64,000 bases of DNA from Weissella koreensis KCTC 3621 (GTDB lineage: Bacteria; Bacillota; Bacilli; Lactobacillales; Lactobacillaceae). Made by a program: the position numbers and the translations under genes. Positions 19,672 to 29,171 of the stretch are shown here, one piece after another. Every line of letters starts with the position of its first letter. Position 1 is the stretch's first letter. The stretch covers positions 124,001 to 188,000 of the forward strand of contig NZ_AKGG01000014.1 in the NCBI RefSeq assembly GCF_000277645.1, in the 5' to 3' direction. The notes beneath the pieces were generated by a model that did no database searches, was not told the DNA's origin, and was given only the letters and a program-made list of their open reading frames with translations.

Positions 19672-19727
19672 AAAAAATAAGCAACTTTGAATCAAGATCT
19701 AAGCGATTCATAGCTACTTATCATTTT
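19672..19727 (-). terminator. terminator after the acidic-repeat protein gene
   Basis: In minus-strand RNA a 15-base arm starting AAGUAGCU pairs with one ending AGUUGCUU with a single mismatch, around an eleven-base loop, followed by a U run. Confidence 0.8.
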
Positions 19728-19737
19728 TTATTTTGAA

Positions 19738-21189
19738 TTACTTTTGTCGAAAGAAAAGCCGTTTTAGGAATGCAATTAAGCCACCCTTTTTTTGCTTTTC
19801 CTGACTTCGTTTTGTTCGAGAATAATTAAGTTCATCACCATCAGTCTCTTGATTATTAGGAACTATAGTCTCTTTTGGCCGCGGTTCTGGAATCTTAAGA
19901 TCACGTTGATAATCACCATCTCGCATGACTTCAGCGACCCCTGTAGCTGTAGCAATTTGTTCATCACCATCTACGACATTCGGATCACCGATATTTGAAT
20001 TTCTATCTTCAAAATCTTCAAAATCCTCAAACTCGATATCACTTTCTGATTCAACTATTGTATCTTCATCTTCAAACTCGATATCTTCTTCTGAGTCAAC
20101 TACCAATTCTTCGTCTTCGAACTTAGCATCTTGTTCTGGTTCAGGTACCAATTCTTCATCTTCGAATTTAGCATCTTTTTCTGGTTCAGGTACCGATTCT
20201 TCGTCTTCGAACTTAGCATCTTGTTCTGGTTCAGGTACCAATTCTTCATCTTCAAATTTAGCATCTTTTTCTGGTTCTACTGTCGTATCTTTAACTGAGT
20301 CGATAAAATGAGGTTGTAATACTTCAACCTGTATAGTTTGAATGGTAGTAATTAATTTATCATCAAACATTGTTGAATCTTCCATTTTAGATGACTCAAA
20401 ATCAGTAGCTAGAATTGGTTCTGATTGAATCTCTTGATTCATATCAGGTTCCACTGGACTATTTATTTCTGTGGCTTGAATTTCTTCCAACTCTGCTCGA
20501 GATTGTGTATTTTCATCCGGAGAAATTGATTCTACGATTGAATTTACAAAAGATTCTGATGCAGCAGCTTTTTCCATCAAACTGTGATCATAAGCCGCTG
20601 AAGCAGCCCGACGGCCTTCAGCGGCATCAGCATAACTGTTAATCATATCATCCGTTAAAATTGGAATCGTCATTGTCTTGGTAGTAACCCCAATTTCAAC
20701 GGGCACTTCCATTTGTTCACCTGTTACTGGGTTTAAAGCTGTTACCCGCAAATCTTCTGGACGAAGTGCGATTGGAATTTGTAATTCAAATTCTAATTTA
20801 TCATCAATCAACACTTCAATTGGATGGGTATTTTCAGGAGTATGAACTTCAATGAATAACCCAGGCTGATTAACTGATCCCGTTAATTTTCGCGTAATCC
20901 CTTGTGTAGACAAAACTGCCGTCACAATTGGTTCAGGAGCCTGAACATGAAGAACTGTTTCATTAGTAACTTCTGGATGCTCTGGTAGCATTGCTTTAAC
21001 CAAAATATCACCATGAGCTTTTTTCCAGTCAATATCGATTAAAAATGAACCATTTTCATCGACTTCTGGTCGAACGATTGATTGATCAGCCAAAGTTAAT
21101 TCAATTTGAGCACGATAATCTCCGACTGATCCAATAATAGTAATACTACTGCGTTTATTTAAAACTGTTGCTGTTAATGGTAATTTCAT
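19738..21189 (-). CDS. acidic-repeat protein of unknown function with amphipathic C-terminus
   Basis: The 483-residue protein has three parts. Residues 1-190 look like beta-rich Ig/adhesin-like modules (KLPLTATVLNKRSSITI, GSFLIDIDWK). The middle is Ser/Glu-rich and contains tandem 15-residue acidic repeats (AKFEDEELVPEPEQD and variants, about residues 305-395). The end is basic and amphipathic (KKGGLIAFLKRLFFRQK), suited to lie on a membrane. There is no signal peptide, no LPXTG and no transmembrane helix, so the protein is likely cytoplasmic and membrane-associated. The start has GAGGG six bases upstream. No family was recognised; a structural or scaffold role is a guess. Confidence 0.75.
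   Translation of the reverse strand: MKLPLTATVLNKRSSITIIGSVGDYRAQIELTLADQSIVRPEVDENGSFLIDIDWKKAHGDILVKAMLPEHPEVTNETVLHVQAPEPIVTAVLSTQGITRKLTGSVNQPGLFIEVHTPENTHPIEVLIDDKLEFELQIPIALRPEDLRVTALNPVTGEQMEVPVEIGVTTKTMTIPILTDDMINSYADAAEGRRAASAAYDHSLMEKAAASESFVNSIVESISPDENTQSRAELEEIQATEINSPVEPDMNQEIQSEPILATDFESSKMEDSTMFDDKLITTIQTIQVEVLQPHFIDSVKDTTVEPEKDAKFEDEELVPEPEQDAKFEDEESVPEPEKDAKFEDEELVPEPEQDAKFEDEELVVDSEEDIEFEDEDTIVESESDIEFEDFEDFEDRNSNIGDPNVVDGDEQIATATGVAEVMRDGDYQRDLKIPEPRPKETIVPNNQETDGDELNYSRTKRSQEKQKKGGLIAFLKRLFFRQK
20104..20283. repeat. four tandem 45-bp units with 90-bp super-period
   Basis: Four 45-bp units lie inside the acidic-repeat gene. Units one and three are nearly identical to each other, as are two and four, so the array grew by duplication of a 90-bp pair. 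Diverged copies continue to about 20020. Such arrays commonly vary in number between strains. Confidence 0.9.
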
Positions 21190-21419
21190 AGTTTTCCCTC
21201 GTAGCTTGCTCAGCCTTTTCATCAAACTTTATATAAGTATATCATATGATAAATTTGGAATTTTTGCACATATATTAATGATAAATTGATACTTATTTAA
21301 ACATTTCCTGCTTCATTTAATCAATACCACTAAAAAACACAGTGACAAAGCCATTTAAATCGCTAACTTATTTCTAAATATGTTTAAATTTTCATCTTAT
21401 TAAATAAGTATTAATGTAA

Positions 21420-21453
21420 AAAAAAGGTTGAGACAAAATCATCTCAACCTCTA
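21420..21453 (-). terminator. terminator after the opuA operon (GGTTGAGA type)
   Basis: GAGGTTGAGATGA pairs with TGTCTCAACC with a short loop and a T run on the minus strand; it belongs to the recurrent hairpin type. Confidence 0.8.
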
Positions 21454-21514
21454 TAAGAATGTTTCAAAATCTGCTTTTCAGCACTAATTTATATTAACAA
21501 TCTTTCAGTAATAT

Positions 21515-23233
21515 TTATTCAAACCAAGCATCAACTTCTTTTTGGTGGGCTTTAATCCACTTTTTAGCAGCTGATTGCGGTGTTGACCCACCACTAATAT
21601 CCAACATTACACTTTCCATATCATCAGGTTGCCATTTGAATTTTTTCATTACTTTATAAACATCTGGCTTGCTTTCCTTCAAATCTTTACGAGTCATGGT
21701 ATTCAAGCTCTCACTCTTACCCATTACACCCTTTGGATCAGCTAAATACTTAAGATCATATTTTTGCCACATCCAATGTGGTGACCAACCAGTAATTACG
21801 ATTGGTTGATGTTGCTTGATAGCTTTATCTAAAGTAACTGCCATTGATCCAGTTGAAGAAGTTTGGACTTGCCAACCACTCAAATTTGGATACTCTTTTA
21901 CAGCCTTTTGAGCAGCTGCAACAACACCAGCACCAGGTTCAATTCCAGTAATCGTTTGATCAGCCTCTTGTTGCAAATCATCAATACTGTCTACATCCAT
22001 ATAAGAAGGAACAACTAATCCTACTCGAGCGCCCTTCAAATTTGGGCCTAAAATATCTAATTGATCATGATATTTTTGATATTGAGCTTTTTGAGTATTG
22101 GGTAACCAAGCAGATACAGATGCATCAGCTTGACCATTAGCTAAAGTTTGCCACATAACTGCATTATCAAGCGGTGTTAAATTAACTTGATAACCATGTT
22201 GACGCATTGCTTCAGCTAAAACATTATTTGAAGCTACTTCAGAATCCCATTGTACATAAACTAGATCAACTGACTTCTTTGATTGCTGTTGTGTATGGAA
22301 TAATCCTACTACCATGCTACCCAACAAAATAACGGCTGTAATTGCCCCAATCCATTTTTTCATAGGGCTCTTAGGTTCTTGCTTGGCAGGCTCAACATTT
22401 GTGAATTGAACAAATCGATCAATCACAATAGCTAAGATAACCAAAGCAAATCCGCTAACGAATCCACTACCAACATCCGCTTTTTGAACGGCTGCTAAAA
22501 CTCCTTGACCAAGGCCAGGCGCCCCAACCATTGAGGCCATAACAACCATTGAAAGAGCTAACATAATCGATTGGTTAACTCCCGCTAAAATAGTTGATTT
22601 AGCTAATGGCAATTCAACCTTAAATAATTTTTGCCAAGCAGTTGATCCAAATGAATCAGCTGCTTCTTCCATTTCTGTTGGCACTTGTCGAATTCCCAAA
22701 CTAGTAAAGCGTACTGTTGGGGGCAAAGCGAAAATCAATGAGGCGAAAATTCCTGGTACTGCCCCAATTCCAAAGAAAGCAACTGCTGGAATCAAATAAA
22801 CGAAACCAGGCATAGTTTGCATCAAATCAAGTAGCGGTTGAACAATTTTATCAACAGTGTTAGATTTTGACATCCAAATTCCTAGAGGAACTCCAATAAT
22901 AATAGCCAAGATACTTGATAATAATACCAAAGTCGTTGTTTGAATTAAGTCTGACCATAATCCTTGGTTCCAAACTAGAAGTAGTCCTAAAGCTGTAAAG
23001 AGTGGGAAAGTCCATTTTTTACCACTAATTAAGAGTGCAAAAATCGTTAATGCAATAATCAAAATAATTGGTTGAATCGCACCTAAGGCTGCATTAGACC
23101 AGTCCATCAAGGCTTGCCCACCGGTTTGGATAGCTCCAAAGAAACCAGTCCAGTTATCAGTCAACCAATTTACAATCTTCTCAACATATTCAGCTAATGG
23201 AATTTTAGAGGTTAGTAATAATAAATTAAGCAT
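21515..23233 (-). CDS. opuABC: glycine betaine ABC transporter, fused permease/substrate-binding subunit
   Basis: The 572-residue protein fuses a permease (six or more membrane segments, about residues 45-310, including the EAA loop around [27 protein letters not shown]) to a C-terminal extracellular binding domain (from about 315, [15 protein letters not shown]) with scattered Trp residues of the kind that cage quaternary amines. The start is the ATG with AGGAGGG five bases upstream, which overlaps the opuAA stop by eight bases, so the two are translationally coupled. It imports betaine or related osmoprotectants under osmotic stress. Confidence 0.93.
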   Translation of the reverse strand: MLNLLLLTSKIPLAEYVEKIVNWLTDNWTGFFGAIQTGGQALMDWSNAALGAIQPIILIIALTIFALLISGKKWTFPLFTALGLLLVWNQGLWSDLIQTTTLVLLSSILAIIIGVPLGIWMSKSNTVDKIVQPLLDLMQTMPGFVYLIPAVAFFGIGAVPGIFASLIFALPPTVRFTSLGIRQVPTEMEEAADSFGSTAWQKLFKVELPLAKSTILAGVNQSIMLALSMVVMASMVGAPGLGQGVLAAVQKADVGSGFVSGFALVILAIVIDRFVQFTNVEPAKQEPKSPMKKWIGAITAVILLGSMVVGLFHTQQQSKKSVDLVYVQWDSEVASNNVLAEAMRQHGYQVNLTPLDNAVMWQTLANGQADASVSAWLPNTQKAQYQKYHDQLDILGPNLKGARVGLVVPSYMDVDSIDDLQQEADQTITGIEPGAGVVAAAQKAVKEYPNLSGWQVQTSSTGSMAVTLDKAIKQHQPIVITGWSPHWMWQKYDLKYLADPKGVMGKSESLNTMTRKDLKESKPDVYKVMKKFKWQPDDMESVMLDISGGSTPQSAAKKWIKAHQKEVDAWFE

Positions 23234-24428
23234 TTTGTCCCTCCTTATCCGCATTATTCGTTGCCGGTGCTAAAGCTTCAAGCACTCGTCCACGAATGAT
23301 TACCCCTAGTAACTTACCATCTTCAACAACAGCTAAGGGGGTTGGAGCGTCATAAATAATAGGCACAATATCTGAAACTAACATGTCTTTTGATACAGTT
23401 GGCATTTCAGTCAAAACATCTGTTACTGGCAAATGATCATGTCGTGCTCGTAGAGCATTCTCTGTTGATAGGAAACCACGGAATTGACGTTTACGATCTA
23501 CCGCCACCAAACCACTGACTTCTTCGGTTACCATCTTCTTAAGCGCCACATTCGGTCCATCGACATCAACATTTGTTGTGAATGGTTTAGCCATAATCTT
23601 TTCAGCAGTCAAAACCTTTGAACGATCTAAGTCTTCCGTAAACTGACGGACATAGTCATTAGCAGGATTAGTTAGAATTTCTTCTCCCGTTCCAATTTGA
23701 ACAACTTCTCCATCTTTCATAATCGCAATTCGATCCCCAATTCTAAGGGCCTCATTCAAATCATGGGAAATAAAAATAATCGTTTTCTTGAAACGTTCTT
23801 GTAAATCAAGTAACTCGTCTTGCATATCCCGACGGATTAATGGGTCTAACGCTGAAAAAGCCTCATCCATTAGAAGAATTTCTGGGTCATTAGTCAATGC
23901 TCGAGCTAACCCCACTCGTTGTTGCATCCCCCCAGATAATTGACTAGGATATTGATCTTTAAATGGCATAAGATTAACATCTTCCAAGGCTTTTTCAGCT
24001 CTTTTAATTTGCTCATCTTTTTTAATGCCTTGTACTTCAAGACCATACATTGTATTTTCTAAAACTGTACGTTGTGGGAAAAGTCCAAAACTTTGAAAGA
24101 CCATACTCATCTTGGTACGTCTAACCTCTAACAGTTCTTTCTTATCCATTTTTGAAACATCTCTACCATCTAAATAAATTGAACCAGACGTAGGTTCAAT
24201 CAGACGATTCAACAATCGAATTAATGTTGACTTTCCTGAACCAGAAAGTCCCATAATAACGAAAATCTCACCTTCTTCAATGGTTAAGTTGGCATCGTAA
24301 ACACCAACTGTAGATCCAGTTTTTGCTAAAATGTCATTCTTATCCGCATGTTTTTCAACTAACTCTAATGCGGGTTTTATTCGTTTTCCAAATATTTTCG
24401 TAAGGTGTTCAATTTTTACCTTAGGCAT
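23226..24428 (-). CDS. opuAA: glycine betaine ABC transporter ATP-binding subunit with CBS domains
   Basis: Walker [10 protein letters not shown] (about residue 59), signature [15 protein letters not shown] and Walker [14 protein letters not shown] mark the ATPase. The last 130 residues form two CBS domains ([31 protein letters not shown]), which in OpuA sense ionic strength and bind c-di-AMP. The start has AGGAGG just upstream. It is the first gene of the opuA operon. Confidence 0.95.
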   Translation of the reverse strand: MPKVKIEHLTKIFGKRIKPALELVEKHADKNDILAKTGSTVGVYDANLTIEEGEIFVIMGLSGSGKSTLIRLLNRLIEPTSGSIYLDGRDVSKMDKKELLEVRRTKMSMVFQSFGLFPQRTVLENTMYGLEVQGIKKDEQIKRAEKALEDVNLMPFKDQYPSQLSGGMQQRVGLARALTNDPEILLMDEAFSALDPLIRRDMQDELLDLQERFKKTIIFISHDLNEALRIGDRIAIMKDGEVVQIGTGEEILTNPANDYVRQFTEDLDRSKVLTAEKIMAKPFTTNVDVDGPNVALKKMVTEEVSGLVAVDRKRQFRGFLSTENALRARHDHLPVTDVLTEMPTVSKDMLVSDIVPIIYDAPTPLAVVEDGKLLGVIIRGRVLEALAPATNNADKEGQNA

Positions 24429-24721
24429 GCATTACCTCCTGCATTTTTTTCAATTTACGGATTAATAATTTAATCGCTTGTCTTAAATTCTAACTTAATA
24501 AAAAGAGCTATGTCAAAAGTACGCATTACAAAGTAACCGCTTTCACTCTAATTTTTTTGTTATTAAACTTTAATAAAAAACTCTTAGATGCTTTTTCTAA
24601 TGAAATTCATCCTTGTCGTTTTCGACCATTAATCCGTTGTAATTCTAATGTAATATTCATTCAGTATCTTTGTAATAATTTATAATAAATTATTTAATCT
24701 AAAATATCATATGATTTTTTC
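24429..24721. other. intergenic region upstream of opuAA
   Basis: About 290 bases of AT-rich sequence between opuAA and the structured element behind usp. It should hold the opuA promoter, but no pair of boxes stands out enough to call, and no small open frame with a ribosome site is seen. Confidence 0.5.
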
Positions 24722-24850
24722 ATAAAAAAAACTGAGACATAAAACGTAAGGTTTCTTACTTTAACGTCATTTTCATCTTAATCCTTGGTTGGATAAGTAT
24801 GGAAAAACTTTAAATCGTAACCCTTCAACGAATGTGTCTCACTTTCTTTA
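24722..24850 (-). terminator. long branched terminator-like element after usp
   Basis: In minus-strand RNA an outer stem (GUGAGACAcau.. with ..augUCUCAG and a U run) closes about 120 bases. Inside are smaller hairpins: a GTAAG/CTTAC stem and a CTTATCC/GGATTAAG stem. It is larger than an ordinary terminator and may be a repeat element of the GAGACA family. Confidence 0.6.
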
Positions 24851-24861
24851 AAAATCTATTA

Positions 24862-25308
24862 TTAATTAGCTCGTACAATCAAAGTGTCGACCTTGGCTGA
24901 TCGAGTTACATACTCGGTAACAGATCCAATTAAGAAACGTTCAATTGTATTTAAACCAGTTGCACCCATAATCACTAAATCAATGCCATATTTTTCAACA
25001 GCTTGATGTCCAATGATATTTTTTGGAGAACCATACTCAATCGTATATTCAACCTGTTCAACTCCAGCATCCTGAGCTTGCTTCAAATAAACATCCATTG
25101 TCTTCTTTGCTGTATCAGCAATTTCTTCGACCATCGCTGTCTTAAAGTCAGCAACATTTTGAAAAGCTCGGGTATCAATAACATGCAAAATATGCAAGTC
25201 AGCATGGTTACGCTTAGCAATTTCGATCGCTTGATCTAACGCAGCCTCTGCCTCTTTTGATCCGTCAACCGGTACCAAAATATTTGTATAGTTCATCTCA
25301 AGTGCCAT
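24862..25308 (-). CDS. universal stress protein, UspA family
   Basis: The 148-residue protein opens MNYTNILVPVDGSKEAEAAL and carries the ATP-binding loop MGATGLNTIERFLIGSVTE, the G2xG9xGS pattern of ATP-binding Usp proteins. It probably works as a cytoplasmic dimer in stress adaptation. A run of Gs lies at the right distance upstream of the ATG. It follows a small membrane-protein gene after 89 bases and both lie behind a structured RNA. Confidence 0.92.
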   Translation of the reverse strand: MALEMNYTNILVPVDGSKEAEAALDQAIEIAKRNHADLHILHVIDTRAFQNVADFKTAMVEEIADTAKKTMDVYLKQAQDAGVEQVEYTIEYGSPKNIIGHQAVEKYGIDLVIMGATGLNTIERFLIGSVTEYVTRSAKVDTLIVRAN

Positions 25309-25397
25309 AATTCAACCCCCTTTTGATTAAATCGCAAATTAATTTATATTCTTATTATACCATGATTGTAACCCTTTTCATTAAATTATAATAACAT

Positions 25398-25673
25398 TTA
25401 ATGAAACATTTTTTGACTGATAATAATCCCTAATAGCATCGTAGAAAACATTGCTACAATTAAGATTCCTGTGACAGGCCAAGGTGCACTACCCCAAACA
25501 AGAATACTAATTAACACAGCTACTGCTAAAATGATCAACCAGACCCCGAATCCAACTGCCGTTTTTTTAATTGATTTCCCTTTAATACCTAATAAGTCAT
25601 CCTTATTTTTCAATAAAAGGAATCCAATTCCACCAATTAATAAGGAAAATAAAATTTCAACAAAAATTACCAT
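25398..25673 (-). CDS. small membrane protein of unknown function
   Basis: This 91-residue protein has three predicted membrane helices: residues 2-20, about 40-62, and about 66-86, with a basic stretch KNKDDLLGIKGKSIKK between the first two. GGAGA lies six bases before the ATG. It is the 'hypothetical gene' that in lactic acid bacteria sits between the lacto-usp RNA and usp. No function is known to me. Confidence 0.75.
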   Translation of the reverse strand: MVIFVEILFSLLIGGIGFLLLKNKDDLLGIKGKSIKKTAVGFGVWLIILAVAVLISILVWGSAPWPVTGILIVAMFSTMLLGIIISQKMFH

Positions 25674-25689
25674 TATTTCTCTCCATTAT

Positions 25690-25890
25690 TATAAAATAAA
25701 AGCCTGCCAGGCATGAGCCGTAGCAGGCGGTAAACACTTGATTGGCGCCGTTAGTTGATCCGTCATTGTTGGCTCCTAAGATAAGAAAGTGGGTACTAAG
25801 ACAGCATTTGGAGCTACCTCGTGTTAAGGTATGCTCCGCCGGCTTTCCGCCATTCCCGTTTAGAAAAAGGTTGTAAAGCAACATAATGAA
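25690..25890 (-). ncRNA. lacto-usp RNA candidate (possible 6S RNA)
   Basis: This stretch is GC-richer than its surroundings and has no good reading frame. Minus-strand RNA folds into a GGAGC-AUACCU/AGGUA-GCUCC hairpin, further GC-rich arms (GGCGGAAAGCCGGC, ACGGCGCC) and a 3' hairpin GCCUGC..GGC ucau GCC..GCAGGC followed by UUUUAUUUU. The order structured RNA, hypothetical gene, usp is exactly the published context of the lacto-usp motif, which has been proposed to be the 6S RNA of these bacteria. The assignment rests on context and structure, not on a covariance-model search. Confidence 0.75.
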
Positions 25891-26006
25891 TATAGGATCA
25901 CGCGTACGTCCAAGAAATTTACTATAAATTAATTATACACCATTATTTATTTTTTTTTGAGTTAAAAAACATTTTTTAAAATTAAAGTCATTTAATATTT
26001 ATATCA

Positions 26007-26528
26007 CTACACTGTCAAAACATTATATGTGTATCCATAAGACTTAATAAACTTCATTAAATCTTCCGCTTCTAAGAAAATTGTATGTGTATTTTCATTG
26101 GGGTGAAAAGTTAATAAAGTTTCTTGATCTAGCATATCTTTATCAAAATAAATATCAACATCATGGCCTTCGCTATACATGACGCCAAACGGAGAAATAA
26201 TACCAGGTTCTAAATTAAGAAGTTCTTCAACCTCATTTTCTTTAGCCAGAGAGAGACGTTTTTTACCAGATACTTCTTGAAAATGTTTAAAGTCCAAACG
26301 TTTTGAATCATCCATGATAACTAAATAAAAATTATTTTTCTTATCCCGTAAAAGCATAGATTTTGTTCGAACGCCTTTTAAATTTGCTATAAATTGATCC
26401 GCCTGTTGAATAGTTTCAGCAGGTGCGTGATGGACTAGCTTATAATCTATATTTAGGCTTGTTAATTTGACAATTAAATCCTCGTACTTCTGATGATTAT
26501 CTTTAGTAACTTGATTTGAATTTTCCAT
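26007..26528 (-). CDS. prolyl-tRNA deacylase-like protein (YbaK/PrdX family)
   Basis: Family members hydrolyse mischarged tRNA-Pro (usually Ala-tRNA-Pro). Key segments are VRTKSMLLRDKKNNFYLVIM, with the conserved Lys, KKRLSLAKENEVEELLNLEPGIISPFGVM and the C-terminal HPNENTHTIFLEAEDL. It is a stand-alone editing domain of 173 residues, without synthetase domains. The gene stands alone between the lacto-usp RNA and an acyltransferase gene. Confidence 0.88.
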   Translation of the reverse strand: MENSNQVTKDNHQKYEDLIVKLTSLNIDYKLVHHAPAETIQQADQFIANLKGVRTKSMLLRDKKNNFYLVIMDDSKRLDFKHFQEVSGKKRLSLAKENEVEELLNLEPGIISPFGVMYSEGHDVDIYFDKDMLDQETLLTFHPNENTHTIFLEAEDLMKFIKSYGYTYNVLTV

Positions 26529-26655
26529 AATATCTAGACCCTTTCAATTTATAATATTTAAAAAATTTCAGATACATTAAACCCACAATATTTCACTTTC
26601 ATGACTTTTAAATTATTTTAAAAATCCCTTTGAATAGGATAATTAATTCATTCTT

Positions 26656-27669
26656 TTAGCTTCTTTCTTTCGTTCGATCTGACCACCATCGAGTCGGATA
26701 AAAAATGATTTGTAATGGTCGATATCTCAAACTAATCCAGGCGACCCACCGAGAAAGCTCCCAAGTAAAAATTAAGATTAAAAAGGTCAATAAATAAAAA
26801 TTATTAATTCCTAATTTTAATAACAAAATTCTCAAAATAGAAGCTAACGGTGCATGAACTAAATAAATAATTAGTGAATTTTTACCAGCATTTAACCAAT
26901 ACATTTTAGTTCTTTTCAAATGTAAAACTTGAAAAAATTTAAATGCAACTATCACACTAGCTAACTTTCCTAACATGATTAATGGTGTTGGCCCATTTGT
27001 GTCATACCATTCTGTAGGAATTTGACTTTGAGCATACAAAGTCATTAATAATACTATTAAAGAACCAATTACAACACCTGATTGTAGCATTATTTTAGAA
27101 TTATTTTTAATTAAATACCCCAGAAAAAAGAAGATACTCCAAACACATACATCTTGTAAAATTAACGGTCCTTGAACATGCCAACCGACAAACACTAATC
27201 CTACATATATCAATGCCTGGAACCAAATATTTATTTTAAGTGAAAATAATGCACTCATTAGCAACCAAGTTAAAAATAAAGTTTCTAAGAACCACAAATA
27301 CCCGATTGGAGTAATCCCCATAGTTAATAATGATGACCATTGATGTCCTTCATGCACATCCCCACCCGCACATTGTTGTAATCCAACATAAATAACAGAG
27401 AAGATGATAGAAGGCCAAAGTAAATTCCACGCTTTTTTCTTAAATTGATCTATAAAATATTTTCGATTTTGTGGAACTTTATAAAGGTAACCTGATAATG
27501 CCAAAAAAATTGGCATAATGATCAAAAAAATTCCACTCATGGAGCATTCTAAGCCTAATTTAGCTTCAGGAAATAAGTTAGTTTTATAAATTCCTTCTAA
27601 AACATGGACCAAAACTACCAAAAAAATGGTTTGCCCTTTTGCAATGTCAATCCATTCAATTCTTTTCAT
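26656..27669 (-). CDS. membrane acyltransferase, acyltransferase-3 family
   Basis: About ten hydrophobic segments run through the whole length. The N-terminus KRIEWIDIAKGQTIFLVVLVH has the conserved D/K and catalytic-type His of acyltransferase-3/fucose-4-O-acetylase-like proteins, and YLWFLETLFL is a family motif. Such enzymes move acyl groups from cytoplasm to cell-surface sugars or teichoic acids; the target is not known here. The ATG is preferred over an overlapping GTG one codon upstream. Confidence 0.8.
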   Translation of the reverse strand: MKRIEWIDIAKGQTIFLVVLVHVLEGIYKTNLFPEAKLGLECSMSGIFLIIMPIFLALSGYLYKVPQNRKYFIDQFKKKAWNLLWPSIIFSVIYVGLQQCAGGDVHEGHQWSSLLTMGITPIGYLWFLETLFLTWLLMSALFSLKINIWFQALIYVGLVFVGWHVQGPLILQDVCVWSIFFFLGYLIKNNSKIMLQSGVVIGSLIVLLMTLYAQSQIPTEWYDTNGPTPLIMLGKLASVIVAFKFFQVLHLKRTKMYWLNAGKNSLIIYLVHAPLASILRILLLKLGINNFYLLTFLILIFTWELSRWVAWISLRYRPLQIIFYPTRWWSDRTKERS

Positions 27670-27686
27670 CACATACTACCCTTATT

Positions 27687-28973
27687 TTATTTTAAGCCAT
27701 TTTTTTGTGCTTGTCGTAATTGCTGATACTGTTGCTGATATGCAACTTCAACCTTGGAATTACCTTTTGGTTCCCAATACTGCTTACCTTTCAAACGATT
27801 TGGCAAATATTGTTGTGCAATCCAATCTCCTGAATAATTATGAGGATACAGGTAGTCTACCCCGTGACCTAGTTTCTCGGCTCCTGCATAATGTGAATCC
27901 TTTAAATGAGGTGGAATTTCACCAGCATTACCACTCGTTACATCCGACAAGGCCGCATCAATTGCCATCATGGCAGAGTTAGATTTTGGTGACAATGCTA
28001 GCTCAATAATAGCATTCGCCAATGGAATTCGGGCTTCAGGAAAACCTAATTTTTCCGCCGTTTCAATAGCCATAATGGCTCGTTCAACCCCTGCTGGATT
28101 AGCTATTCCAACATCCTCATAGGCAATCACTCTCAGGCGACGGGCCAAAATAACTAAATCACCAGCTTCAATTAACCGCGCAGCATAGTGCAAAGCAGCA
28201 TCAGCATCACTACCACGGATTGACTTTTGTAAGGCTGAAATCACATTATAGTGAGCATCTCCATCTTTATCTGCCGTTAATGCCTTCTTTTGAACACTTT
28301 CTTCCACAACTGCTAGATTAATTTCAATCACTCCGTCAGAATTTGGATCGGTTGATTTAACCGCCAACTCCAGTCCATTTAAAGCCGATCTTAAATCACC
28401 ATTAGTCGCTTGTACTAAATGTTCCTTGGCCGCTTGATCAATTTTAATCTGGTACTGTCCTAGTCCCCGACTATCATCATGAATCGCCCGTTCAATTGCA
28501 ACCATCATATCAGACTGGGTTAAAGGCTTAACTTCAAAAATTTGTGTCCGAGAACGAATAGCTGGATTAATAGACAGGTATGGATTCTCCGTTGTGGCTC
28601 CAATTAAAACAATTCGTCCACTTTCAAGGTGTGGTAATAAAAAGTCTTGCTTGGTCTTATCTAGACGATGAATTTCATCTAGCAACAAAATCACAGTCCC
28701 TGACATTTTAGCCTCTTCAGCCACAATTTGAAGATCTTTTTTACTGTCAGTTGCAGCATTCAACATTCGAAAAGCATATTGTGTTGACCCCGCAATAGCG
28801 CTGGCAATACTAGTCTTTCCTGTTCCAGGTGGTCCGTATAAAATCATCGATGATAGCATTTTTGCCTTAACCATTCGCTCAATGATTTTACCAGGACCAA
28901 TTAAATGTTGTTGACCGACAACTTCTGCAATTGTTTTTGGTCGCATCCGAAATGCTAATGGTTCCTGTGCCAT
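27687..28973 (-). CDS. rarA: replication-associated recombination protein A (MgsA/RarA)
   Basis: This AAA+ ATPase acts at stalled replication forks. It has Walker A YGPPGTGKTS, Walker B LLLDEIHRL, sensor 1 IGATTENP, and the C-terminal oligomerisation and MgsA domains (YAGAEKLGHGVDYLYPHNY). The start MAQEPLAFRMRP has AGGAG six to seven bases upstream. It lies 17 bases before the acyltransferase gene. Confidence 0.95.
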   Translation of the reverse strand: MAQEPLAFRMRPKTIAEVVGQQHLIGPGKIIERMVKAKMLSSMILYGPPGTGKTSIASAIAGSTQYAFRMLNAATDSKKDLQIVAEEAKMSGTVILLLDEIHRLDKTKQDFLLPHLESGRIVLIGATTENPYLSINPAIRSRTQIFEVKPLTQSDMMVAIERAIHDDSRGLGQYQIKIDQAAKEHLVQATNGDLRSALNGLELAVKSTDPNSDGVIEINLAVVEESVQKKALTADKDGDAHYNVISALQKSIRGSDADAALHYAARLIEAGDLVILARRLRVIAYEDVGIANPAGVERAIMAIETAEKLGFPEARIPLANAIIELALSPKSNSAMMAIDAALSDVTSGNAGEIPPHLKDSHYAGAEKLGHGVDYLYPHNYSGDWIAQQYLPNRLKGKQYWEPKGNSKVEVAYQQQYQQLRQAQKNGLK

Positions 28974-29111
28974 TCCAAGCTCCTTTATGATCATTTTTAA
29001 TTAAGATAAATGACCCCCTGATTAATTTTCAAACCTATTTATTTAATAATATACCATTTTCCTGCTAAGTTGTTGATTAATCGTTTCTTTAAAAAGGTCC
29101 ATTCAATTTAA

Positions 29112-29153
29112 ATAAAAAGGTTAATTATCAATGAATTTCTGATAACTAACCTC
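29112..29153 (-). terminator. terminator after prfC
   Basis: GGTTAgTTATCA pairs with TGATAAtTAACC around an eight- to nine-base loop, followed by TTTTTAT on the minus strand. Confidence 0.8.
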
Positions 29154-29171
29154 TTAAATATAATTTTTATT

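Noticed and set aside
20104..20283. CRISPR-like array
   Set aside because: The units are contiguous and coding, with no unique spacers and no cas genes.
19925..20311. Serine-rich frame opposite the acidic repeats
   Set aside because: It is the antisense shadow of the Glu-rich repeats and has no ribosome site.
25657..25884. Open frame of 75 residues across the structured RNA
   Set aside because: It runs through the lacto-usp-like hairpins, has no clear ribosome site and looks like a chance frame in GC-richer RNA.
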